DNA of 10,705 nt from Acetobacter sp. UBA5411 (lineage in GTDB: Bacteria > Pseudomonadota > Alphaproteobacteria > Acetobacterales > Acetobacteraceae). Of the stretch, positions 1-6,394 are shown piece by piece. Location: contig NZ_DHNR01000039.1 of NCBI RefSeq assembly GCF_002409645.1, positions 63,215 through 73,919 of the forward strand. Direction: 5' to 3'. Position numbers and translations under genes: made by a program. The notes under the pieces were generated by a model, which was not told the origin of the DNA, did not search any database, and saw only the letters and a list, made by a program, of their open reading frames with translations. Every line of letters begins with the position of its first letter. Positions within the stretch are counted from its first letter, which is position 1.

Positions 1-24
1 GGCAATGGCAATGGCAATGGCAAG
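1..24 (+). repeat. In-frame GGCAAT hexamer repeat (Gly-Asn linker)
   Basis: Three perfect GGCAAT units followed by GGCAAG encode Gly-Asn-Gly-Asn-Gly-Asn-Gly-Lys at the left edge. The tract probably continues outside the window. A 6-bp unit keeps the frame when copy number changes, so slippage would alter linker length, not switch the gene off. Confidence 0.6.
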
Positions 25-3000
25 GAAGATGATGGAGAAATTTATTCCCTTGGCTCTCTACATATTAGATCTATATCGACTGATTTTTCAAGTGCAAATC
101 AGGTTGTTTCTGGCAACAAAATTGTATCATCTTCATTTGTAACGTATGACGATTTTAGTTCCTCTGATATAGATTTTGTGGATTTCTCTTATAGTCAGAC
201 ATATACTAAGTACACAAGTAATGAGACGCTTTCGAATGAAATTTTGGCGCTCCCTGACTTGTGTGGATATGGACAATTAACAAACCTGAGAAGGAGCATG
301 GCCGCCGATCCGGTGTTACTGAACGATTTAAAGACATTTTCAAATGATAAAACAGATACAACAGCATATATAGGCAATTCCATAGCAAATATACTATTCG
401 AATGGGCAGGTGTAAGTTCAGTTAATCCTTGGGGTAGGGGTGGAAATATTGATGGAAGAGAAGTTGCTTTTTTAGAGAAATTTACGGGTATCACATTTCT
501 TGATGCGCACGGTGATCTGTATCCGAAATATACGATTCAAGCATATGATTTAAAAGAAAGCTGGAACTCGGTTTTTAATGGAGAAGCCGCAAGATTAATT
601 GTTCAAGAAAATAGGGATCTATTTTCTGATTTTATATTTGACTCGTCAAATGATATTATGCGTTCCAGCGTTGATTTTGCAGATATTATAGCTGATATCG
701 CTACAAAAATTGGTACGTTTTCAGTTTCCTCCGCGACTGACTGGGCCGTTATAACCGTTCTAGATGCGTATTTTTCAGATTGGAAAAGAATTGATGACCT
801 AGTGGGGACATCCGTTGTTCCGCAAAATCAGGAAGACTATAACAGCTTATTAGAAACCCAGATATCCGGGCTTTCCCCATCAGTTTTAGCAGACATACGG
901 TCTCTGACCTTCAACGGAGCGATGTCAACCGATCAGACGAATGGGGCTGGCGTATATAATTTTGAAGAAAATCAAGATGCATTGGAGATTATGTCAAATG
1001 CGGGAGAGGATAATAATGTTACTAGTGTTTTGAGTATAAAATCAGGAATTACATCAACAGGTTTTGTTGTTACGACAGATTTAAAAGGTAATGTTTATAT
1101 AGAATCAACGGAAGGAAACTCTGGATATATTAAGATCGATTATATGGCAACAGTTGGCGCGAGCGGTAACCAGCAGTATGGTGTGAACAGCGTTTCCTTC
1201 TCGGACGGCGTAGTTCTTACAAGCGCACAATTATTAACTTTAGCAGATACAGCGTCAATAAATAATCAGTTTATTTATGGTTTTAGGCCCGATGCACAGT
1301 TCACATATAATTTGGGATGTGGAAACGTTGAAATTAATCAGGATGCTGGCTGGAATATTGCGACAAGAGCAAAGCTTACTCTTGGAGATGGTGTCTTACC
1401 TAACGACATACATGTCGCAAGCGATGCAAGTGGGAATGTTTTTTTAGAAAACCAGATTACTCATGATGAAATCAAGCTTGATCGCATGGTCGCATTTCAA
1501 AATGGAGGTGTTCAGGAGTACGGCGTATCAAACATATATTTTACCGATGGTACTATATGGAATACTCAGGAAGTTGTAGAGAAGCTTAATATAGGAACGT
1601 CAGGAAGTGATAACTTGTATGGCGTTCAAAACGGAAGCGTAGATGATTTTGACGGCAAGGGCGCGCCGTCCGGCAGTCAGGATTACATCCAGGGCAACGG
1701 TGGTAACGACACCTTCGTCTACAACGCGGGTTACGGCCATCTGGAGATCTACGAAGCCAGCAACGCCGGCGACCAGAGCGTGCTGCAGATGGGAACCGGA
1801 CTGACAGCCGCCGATATCGCAGTGACGTCGGACAGCTGGGGCGATCTTTTCCTCACCGATGGCACGGCCGGAGACCGGATCGAACTCGACGACGTCCTGC
1901 GCGGCGGCAATACCGGACCGCAGCTCGTCACCTTCACCGATGGCACCAGCCTGACACAGGCGCAGCTGATCGACCTTGCCACAACCGGGACCACAGCTGC
2001 TGACAGCATATACGGTCAGCAGGGCAAGGTGGCGCAGACCTTTGACGGCAAAGGCGCGCCATTTGGCAGTCAGGATTATGTCAGCGGCAACGGTGGTAAC
2101 GACACCTTCGTCTACAATGTCGGTTACGGTCGTCTGGAGATCTATGAAGCCAGCAACACCGGCGACCAGAGCGTGCTGCAGATGGGGGCTGGACTGACAG
2201 CCGCCGATATCGCAGTGACGTCGGACAGCTGGGGCGACCTGTTCCTCACTGATGGGACGGTCGGGGACAGGATCGAACTCGACAACGTGCTGCGCGGTGG
2301 CAACAGCGGACCGCAGCTCGTTACCTTCACCGACGGCACCAGCCTGACACAGGCGCAGATGATCGGCCTTGCCACAACCGGAACGATAGCAGCCGACAGC
2401 ATCTACGGTCAGCAGGGCAAGGTGGCGCAGACCTTTGACGGCAAAGGCGCGCCGTCCGGCAGTCAGGATTATGTCAGCGGCAACGGTGGTAATGACACCT
2501 TTGTCTACAATGTCGGCTACGGCCATCTCGAGATTTACGAGGCCAGCAACACCGGCGACCAGAGCGTGCTGCAGATGGGAACGGGTCTGACAGCAGACAA
2601 CATCCGAATAGCCTCATCAGGCACCAATCCATCTGATGTACAAATCTATGATGCTAGAGCAGGAGACATTGTTACTCTTGATGACTTGCTTTCCAGCAGC
2701 TTAGATGGTCCCCAAGCCATAAAATTTGTTGACGGCTCATCTATTACACGTGCTCAGATCGTCTCCGATGCGCAGTCGTCACAAGCGTTCTCCGCAGCAT
2801 CTGGAAACGTGACTTTACGCTCGAATGCCACTTCTATAACCGTGACGGGTGATGCTGGCTCTGAAAATCTCTGGTTCCAGCAGCAAAATCAGGATCTGTT
2901 GATCGAAATCACGGGAAGCAGTTCCGTAATGCGTGTTTCCGACTGGTTTGCTGGAAACAGCAGTCTTGCCTCTATTTTCACCACGAGCGGGCAACAGATA

Positions 3001-3159
3001 GAAGGGGGCTATCTGAAGGATATGGTTGCTGAGATGGTGGATTGGTCGAAGGGAAATTCTGCATTCAACGCCGCTAGCGTAAGCAGCCTTCCCGCAGACG
3101 ATGTCCTACAGAGCGCAGTGCAGCGCGACTGGCAGGAAACTCAGGGGTATGGGAGCTAG
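1..3159 (+). CDS. Large RTX-like calcium-binding repeat protein, 5'-partial
   Basis: The frame is open from base 1 to the TAG at 3157-3159, so at least 1052 residues are present and the start is outside the window. The GTG at 178 is only an internal valine. Residues below count from base 1. A Gly-Asn linker (1-7) comes first. A module follows at about 80-230 with LPDLCGYGQL (84-93), then ILFEWAG and RGGNIDGR, and a helical tract. This matches from memory a module common in giant RTX-type proteins. From about 315 there are five repeat units, each with a YNxGYGxLEI-like start, a short LFLTDG-type strand and an FTDGTSLTQAQ-type end. They resemble the haemolysin-type calcium-binding related domain; GNGGNDTFVYN is a degenerate RTX nonapeptide. 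The C-terminus (about 930-1052) has LWFQQQNQDLLIEI and VSDWFAGN, as in tails of type I-secreted RTX proteins. Secretion and a surface or adhesin role are inferred. No transporter gene is in the window. Confidence 0.85.
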   Translation, partial: GNGNGNGKEDDGEIYSLGSLHIRSISTDFSSANQVVSGNKIVSSSFVTYDDFSSSDIDFVDFSYSQTYTKYTSNETLSNEILALPDLCGYGQLTNLRRSMAADPVLLNDLKTFSNDKTDTTAYIGNSIANILFEWAGVSSVNPWGRGGNIDGREVAFLEKFTGITFLDAHGDLYPKYTIQAYDLKESWNSVFNGEAARLIVQENRDLFSDFIFDSSNDIMRSSVDFADIIADIATKIGTFSVSSATDWAVITVLDAYFSDWKRIDDLVGTSVVPQNQEDYNSLLETQISGLSPSVLADIRSLTFNGAMSTDQTNGAGVYNFEENQDALEIMSNAGEDNNVTSVLSIKSGITSTGFVVTTDLKGNVYIESTEGNSGYIKIDYMATVGASGNQQYGVNSVSFSDGVVLTSAQLLTLADTASINNQFIYGFRPDAQFTYNLGCGNVEINQDAGWNIATRAKLTLGDGVLPNDIHVASDASGNVFLENQITHDEIKLDRMVAFQNGGVQEYGVSNIYFTDGTIWNTQEVVEKLNIGTSGSDNLYGVQNGSVDDFDGKGAPSGSQDYIQGNGGNDTFVYNAGYGHLEIYEASNAGDQSVLQMGTGLTAADIAVTSDSWGDLFLTDGTAGDRIELDDVLRGGNTGPQLVTFTDGTSLTQAQLIDLATTGTTAADSIYGQQGKVAQTFDGKGAPFGSQDYVSGNGGNDTFVYNVGYGRLEIYEASNTGDQSVLQMGAGLTAADIAVTSDSWGDLFLTDGTVGDRIELDNVLRGGNSGPQLVTFTDGTSLTQAQMIGLATTGTIAADSIYGQQGKVAQTFDGKGAPSGSQDYVSGNGGNDTFVYNVGYGHLEIYEASNTGDQSVLQMGTGLTADNIRIASSGTNPSDVQIYDARAGDIVTLDDLLSSSLDGPQAIKFVDGSSITRAQIVSDAQSSQAFSAASGNVTLRSNATSITVTGDAGSENLWFQQQNQDLLIEITGSSSVMRVSDWFAGNSSLASIFTTSGQQIEGGYLKDMVAEMVDWSKGNSAFNAASVSSLPADDVLQSAVQRDWQETQGYGS
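1651..2594 (+). repeat. Tandem 393-bp repeats inside the RTX-like gene, about 2.4 copies
   Basis: GACGGCAA begins at 1651, 2044 and 2437, an exact 393-bp (131-codon) period. Copies one and two run the full length and, by eye, agree at roughly nine bases in ten. Copy three follows them until about 2594, near CTGACAGC, and then diverges into a related but much less similar unit. Each copy encodes DGKGAP, GSQDY, GNGGNDTFVYN, LEIYEASN, GDQSVLQMG, LTDGT and TGPQLV or SGPQLV followed by TFTDGTSLTQAQ. The block is clearly richer in G and C than the rest of the gene. The high identity implies recent duplication or continuing gene conversion. Confidence 0.93.
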
Positions 3160-3178
3160 CGCTATTTTGACAGAATGT

Positions 3179-3225
3179 ATTGTGGGGTCTGAAGGAAAAG
3201 ATTCCCACAATGCGGGCATTGCCCG
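3179..3225. terminator. Paired hairpins downstream of the RTX-like gene
   Basis: ATTGTGGG (3179-3186) and CCCACAAT (3204-3211) form a perfect 8-bp inverted repeat with a 17-nt spacer. It is followed at once by CGGGC-ATT-GCCCG (3213-3225), a compact GC-rich stem-loop. They lie in the gap between two converging genes, where a transcription end is expected. No run of T follows on either strand, so this is not a canonical intrinsic terminator. Confidence 0.35.
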
Positions 3226-3267
3226 GTGGGTGTTCGCAGGATGCGATCAAGACTGGGCTGTGGAGTG

Positions 3268-3291
3268 GGCCGGTGACTCTTTTTTCCGGCC
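3268..3291. terminator. GGCCGG/CCGGCC hairpin before the convergent gene end
   Basis: GGCCGG (3268-3273) and CCGGCC (3286-3291) pair perfectly around a 12-nt loop that ends in six T. It lies 43 bp beyond the stop of the leftward DUF1612-type gene. The T-run is in the loop, not after the stem, so the terminator reading is weak. Confidence 0.25.
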
Positions 3292-3333
3292 TACCGCTAT
3301 GAGATTAGAAACCATTCTAAAGATTTTATCTGG

Positions 3334-4431
3334 TCAGACGATCACATAGTCAGCTCTACCTAACTCGATGCGTTCCACAAACCGTGTGACCGCGCGATCT
3401 GCTGCAGCAAGAGCCTGCTCCAGATCCGTATAATCCAATGGAGGCAACTCATCCCGCTGGATACGTGACGGAACGGACGAAGACGTGGGCGATGCGCTTT
3501 CCCGTGGGCCATCCGTCGTCTTGCCCCGACTTCGGCGTTGCGGTGGCCTGATGCAGTCGCGGACGCCTTCAAACGCTCGCATCGCGAACAGCCGTCGCGC
3601 CGAGCGGTTCGTGATTTCCACGACGATACCCTCTCTCTCGAGCCGTTCGAGAATCTGCAGAGTGGCGTTGATCGAGAGGCCGGTTCTTTGGGCGATTGCT
3701 GTCGCTGACGCCATGGGATGCAGCATCAGGAGATCGACGACCAGTCCGGCCCGGCTTGTTGAGCGTTGCCCCTGCACAGCACGCCTCGCAAACGTCCAGG
3801 CGTGTTCCATGCGCGATAACAGATCCTCAAAGCAGATGGCTTCGTTGCCGAGTTCGGTGAGAAAGTCAGCGATCCACTCCGCACGATCCGTTGGCGCATC
3901 CGACCGGAACGCTGCAGAGGCAGTCAGAGGAACAGGCGCGGTAAAAAGGCCGGCATTCTGCCATGCGTTGACCAGAGCTGCCCGCATGGCCGCGCGGCTG
4001 CGGTTCATGTTCCAGATCCAGCGATAGTAGGCTTCGCCCGCCTGCAGGAGGATACCCAGCCCCGGATCTTCTGCTTCGATAGCCCGTGTCGCGGCGTCGA
4101 TTGACCGCTGACGACGTCCGCCCGGGTAAGCCAGCCAGGCATACAGATCATAGGCGGCCCACGAGGCGTCATGCTGAAACATCCGGTCTTCCGCGGCATC
4201 GGGTTGACGAAGAGGGAGACCTTCGAGGACCGCCACGAGACGCCACGGGTCAATATGGTATCCGTCGGTTGCCGCCTGAGCGCTTACGGTCTGCAGTCTT
4301 GCGCGCAGGAGAAAGGCGGGCAGTAACGGGTGGCCTCGCAGGCGTTGATCGAGGCGTCCAATGGCAACGGATGCGCGGACCAGGACAGAGGCCACCGTTG
4401 CCAGTGGCAGGGACTGATGCCGTTTTGTCAT
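3334..4431 (-). CDS. DUF1612 / helix-turn-helix protein (RHE_PE00001-like)
   Basis: A 365-residue soluble protein starting at ATG (4431) and ending in TGA at 3334-3336. The N-terminal two thirds contain HIDPWRLVAVLEGLPLR (59-75), a bipartite tract with YDLYAWLAYPGGRR (94-107), and YRWIWNMNRSRAAMRAALV (136-154). This layout fits the DUF1612 family found on rhizobial plasmids and in other alphaproteobacteria. Residues about 227-292 form a probable winged helix-turn-helix: a GLVVDLLMLHP helix, then ATAIAQRTGLSINATLQILERLEREGIV and the wing VEITNRSARRLFAM. The tail (about 296-330) is basic and rich in Ser and Pro. It lies 22 bp after the upstream gene on the same strand, so the two are probably one operon. 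DNA binding is likely from the fold; the biological role of the family is not established to my knowledge. The family name is from recognition, not a search. Confidence 0.7.
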   Translation of the reverse strand: MTKRHQSLPLATVASVLVRASVAIGRLDQRLRGHPLLPAFLLRARLQTVSAQAATDGYHIDPWRLVAVLEGLPLRQPDAAEDRMFQHDASWAAYDLYAWLAYPGGRRQRSIDAATRAIEAEDPGLGILLQAGEAYYRWIWNMNRSRAAMRAALVNAWQNAGLFTAPVPLTASAAFRSDAPTDRAEWIADFLTELGNEAICFEDLLSRMEHAWTFARRAVQGQRSTSRAGLVVDLLMLHPMASATAIAQRTGLSINATLQILERLEREGIVVEITNRSARRLFAMRAFEGVRDCIRPPQRRSRGKTTDGPRESASPTSSSVPSRIQRDELPPLDYTDLEQALAAADRAVTRFVERIELGRADYVIV

Positions 4432-4453
4432 GGCTCGGACCTGAGGTTCGTCA

Positions 4454-5242
4454 TCACGAGAAAAGGTTCAAGAAAGAACGCCAAGGATGGTCCTGTGGCA
4501 GGGACCGCTCGAGACGCTCCTTGGTCGCCCGGATGGAAGGGGCGTTCCGGTCAATGGCGTGACACTGTCCAAACAGCGATAGTCTGACCGCTTCCAGCTC
4601 TTTACGTCGGATCAGTTGAAACGGTGAGAGACCACGGAGCGCGCTTTCTGTTTCTGTCAGTGCCCGCAAAAGATTTCGCACCTGTATCTCGGCTTGCGGC
4701 AGACCATAGTCATTCCGGTCATCGGGGAGATGACGATAGGTGCTGGCGTACGGGTGCCTGACCGCACCAAGCCGGTCCTCTTCCATGATTTCCAGAGGTG
4801 ACCAGGTCAGTTCGGTCATGTCGATGCACGACCATGGGATGCGTGACGGGCCATAGACCTGTTTCTGTATCCACGGTGCCTCCTCGAACAGGAGAAGTGC
4901 TTTACCGAAGAGCCAGTCGTCATCACGCCATTGCAGAGAGGTCTCCCTGACAGCGCGGCGTGGAATTCTCATGAGCACAAACGACAGGCCCGGAAACGAC
5001 GAACCACGAAAATGGGTGCGCGCGAGTGATTCATTTCTCCACACGGACAGCGAGTAGATCCTGTGCCCTTTTGCTACCAGCGGTTCGCGGCGGACATATT
5101 CCTGATGACGATATTTTCCGCTCCAGACGCACGCGGAAAGATTGTTACCAATTTCTGCCTGCATATGCAGCAGGGTCCGTCGGGCCTGATAGCGAAAAAG
5201 ATAATCAGGATCATCAACATCCGGATCAGTAGAAAGTGACAT
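4454..5242 (-). CDS. Hypothetical protein, first gene of the DUF1612 operon
   Basis: A 262-residue protein starting at ATG (5242) and ending in TGA at 4454-4456. I do not recognise the family. It is hydrophilic, with no signal peptide or membrane segment, and rich in Arg, Trp and Tyr. Visible tracts are FRYQARRTLLHMQAEIGNNL (17-36), SLQWRDDDWLFGKALLLFEE, WSCIDMTELTWSPLEIMEED and a charged helical C-terminal third ending in HPWRSFLNLFS. The start has no strong Shine-Dalgarno sequence. It is called a gene because the frame is long, continuous and well composed, and because it sits 22 bp ahead of the DUF1612-type gene in the same direction. It may act with that protein, but nothing in the sequence shows how. 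Reading frames on the opposite strand here look like shadows. Confidence 0.65.
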   Translation of the reverse strand: MSLSTDPDVDDPDYLFRYQARRTLLHMQAEIGNNLSACVWSGKYRHQEYVRREPLVAKGHRIYSLSVWRNESLARTHFRGSSFPGLSFVLMRIPRRAVRETSLQWRDDDWLFGKALLLFEEAPWIQKQVYGPSRIPWSCIDMTELTWSPLEIMEEDRLGAVRHPYASTYRHLPDDRNDYGLPQAEIQVRNLLRALTETESALRGLSPFQLIRRKELEAVRLSLFGQCHAIDRNAPSIRATKERLERSLPQDHPWRSFLNLFS

Positions 5243-5304
5243 AAGAGATGACCCGCCTGCAGAAAGGAGTTCAGAGATTCATCTCTCTGCAAGACGCTTC
5301 GTCA

Positions 5305-5324
5305 TGTCAATTCATGTTAAGACA
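5305..5324 (-). promoter_or_regulatory. TGTC-N12-GACA site with a TTGACA -35-like hexamer
   Basis: The 20-bp site has TGTC and GACA arms around a central CATG. Read leftward it contains TTGACA (5310-5305), a perfect -35 hexamer 63 bp upstream of the 262-residue gene. I see no good -10 box at 16-18 bp spacing, so the promoter call is weak. The same TGTC-N12-GACA geometry recurs at 5515-5534, which makes a regulator site plausible. Confidence 0.3.
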
Positions 5325-5376
5325 CCATTAGGTTCAAACAGCGCAGAGCTCCTGAGACAAGCCCCCTCTCCCCACC

Positions 5377-5408
5377 CTAGTTGCGATAATACCCTTTATC
5401 GCAAGTAG
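5377..5408. repeat. Perfect inverted repeat TTGCGATAA/TTATCGCAA
   Basis: TTGCGATAA (5381-5389) and TTATCGCAA (5396-5404) are exact reverse complements around a 6-bp centre, TACCCT. After one mismatched pair the symmetry resumes with CTA (5377-5379) and TAG (5406-5408). It lies 135 bp upstream of the 262-residue gene. The AT-containing arms and short spacer suit a dimeric DNA-binding protein better than a terminator. An operator, a partition site or a resolvase subsite are all possible. Confidence 0.6.
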
Positions 5409-5443
5409 ATGGGCTCCCGGAAAAAGGGAGGTTTGTCGAAGTT

Positions 5444-5529
5444 CCTTAATTAGGAGAATTCCAGCATCCACGCCGATCTTGCCTCCCAAAAGTATCCTTA
5501 TTCAGGTTACAAGGTGTCCCTTAATTAGG
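5444..5529. repeat. Three related 11-mers, CCTTAATTAGG type
   Basis: CCTTAATTAGG occurs exactly at 5444-5454 and 5519-5529, and a two-mismatch version, CCTTATTCAGG, at 5496-5506. All three are in the same orientation, spaced 52 and 23 bp apart. The last is embedded in the near-palindrome TGTCCCTTAATTAGGTGACA (5515-5534). Repeated near-symmetrical sites of this kind suggest a cooperatively bound regulator, a replication or partition region, or a recombination site. Confidence 0.5.
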
Positions 5530-5543
5530 TGACAGGCCGCCCG

Positions 5544-5568
5544 TTTCACGCAAGCCTATATCGTGAAA
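5544..5568. repeat. Inverted repeat TTTCACG/CGTGAAA
   Basis: TTTCACG (5544-5550) and CGTGAAA (5562-5568) are perfect reverse complements separated by 11 bp. The start-to-start spacing of 18 bp is close to two helical turns, as expected of a dimer site. No function can be assigned. Confidence 0.4.
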
Positions 5569-5601
5569 AAGATCCGTTCGGTGTCCGTTTTTGGGGGGGC
5601 A

Positions 5602-5643
5602 AGCCGAATGTCGGCTGTCAGGCATAAAAACCCGACCTGACAG
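5602..5643 (-). terminator. Overlapping hairpins; possible terminator of the antiporter-YoaK operon
   Basis: AGCCGA-ATG-TCGGCT (5602-5616) is a perfect short stem-loop. It overlaps CTGTCAGG (5615-5622) pairing with CCTGACAG (5636-5643). A third pairing, GTCGG (5610-5614) with CCGAC (5632-5636), excludes both. The block lies 68 bp beyond the stop of the YoaK-type gene, so it may end that transcript. On the leftward strand the stems are followed by a C-run and then A's, not by a T-run. Confidence 0.35.
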
Positions 5644-5710
5644 AGAGGCAGATCCGCATCCATAAACGCGTTACGTCCCGCGTCTGATCCGGGCCTGCCG
5701 AACAGGGTTT

Positions 5711-6394
5711 TCAATTATCGTCTTGCCCTGCACACTCCCTTTTCCAGATGTCCCGGTATAGGAAAACAAGGAAAGGGACAGGCCAGAGGAACGGAAAACT
5801 GCCGTGTAAAACCAGCCCCGTGGCGGCGGCCATCACGCCAGCCAGAAAAGCCGCCCACGAAAGCAGCGGTAGAAAAATGCTTCCGGCGACAGGGCGAGTA
5901 TTCCTGTCCGGCGCAAGATATGACGCCACCCATTCCGCAATTCCCGATGCGGCTTTCAACAGGTTTGTCGTCACGACGATCGTGGGCATGGGCGTGCCGG
6001 AGAATTTCGCGATCGTTTCGCCCTGAACGGCCAGAAGTGCTGGCAGGACGAGAAATTCTCCCCAGTAACGCAGGGACGATCCATGCACGATCTGCGCCAG
6101 AACCATGAAGATCGTCATCACCATGACCCCATAAGCTGGCGACCATAACAGCCGCATCAGGCCGGAGAGGATGGCGGCAAGGAAAAATACGCCCAGCACA
6201 CCGACCAGAATCAGGCCGTGCTGCCAGCTCCCACTGATAAACGAAGCGCCCATATGCGTGGTGTTCCCGGTCATCGCGCCTGCAAAGACACCGCCCAGAT
6301 CGACGAAACTCAGGGCATCCACATAGCCTGCGACAAGACCGAGAATGAGAACCCGCCGAGCGGAAACCGAGACGGGAAGAAGGGAGGACGACAT
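5711..6394 (-). CDS. DUF1275 / YoaK-type membrane protein
   Basis: A 227-residue integral inner-membrane protein. The family signature GYVDALSFVDLGGVFAGAMT (23-42) continues into GNTTHMG; PTIVVTTNL (137-145) in the second half matches the usual second conserved block. About six hydrophobic segments are visible, at roughly 14-32, 60-80, 88-104, 113-126, 172-194 and 200-214. Transport function is assumed for the family but the substrate is not established. I chose the ATG at 6394: it gives the family's normal length of about 220 residues. A longer open frame reaches back to 6610, but its extra 72 residues are an out-of-frame shadow of the antiporter gene. The start overlaps the antiporter stop as TAATG, with no clear Shine-Dalgarno, which implies translational coupling. 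The product is therefore probably made together with the antiporter. Confidence 0.88.
   Translation of the reverse strand: MSSSLLPVSVSARRVLILGLVAGYVDALSFVDLGGVFAGAMTGNTTHMGASFISGSWQHGLILVGVLGVFFLAAILSGLMRLLWSPAYGVMVMTIFMVLAQIVHGSSLRYWGEFLVLPALLAVQGETIAKFSGTPMPTIVVTTNLLKAASGIAEWVASYLAPDRNTRPVAGSIFLPLLSWAAFLAGVMAAATGLVLHGSFPFLWPVPFLVFLYRDIWKRECAGQDDN

Larger units (their letters stand above)
5243..5710. other. 468-bp non-coding region dense in inverted repeats
   Basis: No convincing gene is seen on either strand between the 262-residue protein gene, which starts at its left edge, and the YoaK-type gene, which ends at its right edge. It should hold the promoter of the left operon and the terminator of the right one. 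It also holds at least five inverted repeats and three related 11-mers, listed separately. That is far more symmetry than a simple promoter-terminator gap needs. Confidence 0.7.

Noticed and set aside
1600..2526. Leftward open frame of 308 codons antisense to the 393-bp repeats
   Set aside because: Its internal repeats simply mirror the sense repeats, and the sense frame carries the RTX-like motifs.
3101..3349. Rightward 82-codon frame overlapping the end of the RTX-like gene
   Set aside because: It begins inside the RTX-like gene in another frame, has no ribosome binding site and covers the hairpins of the intergenic gap.
4086..4562. Rightward 158-codon frame antisense to the DUF1612 operon
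   Set aside because: The product is Arg/Pro-rich without motifs and lies opposite two better frames with a coherent operon layout.
5581..5643. Tn3-family terminal inverted repeat or IS end in the GGGGGGGC-AAGCCGA region
   Set aside because: The G-run and hairpins suggested a transposon end, but the sequence does not match a terminal repeat I can recall and no opposing copy or transposase is in the window.
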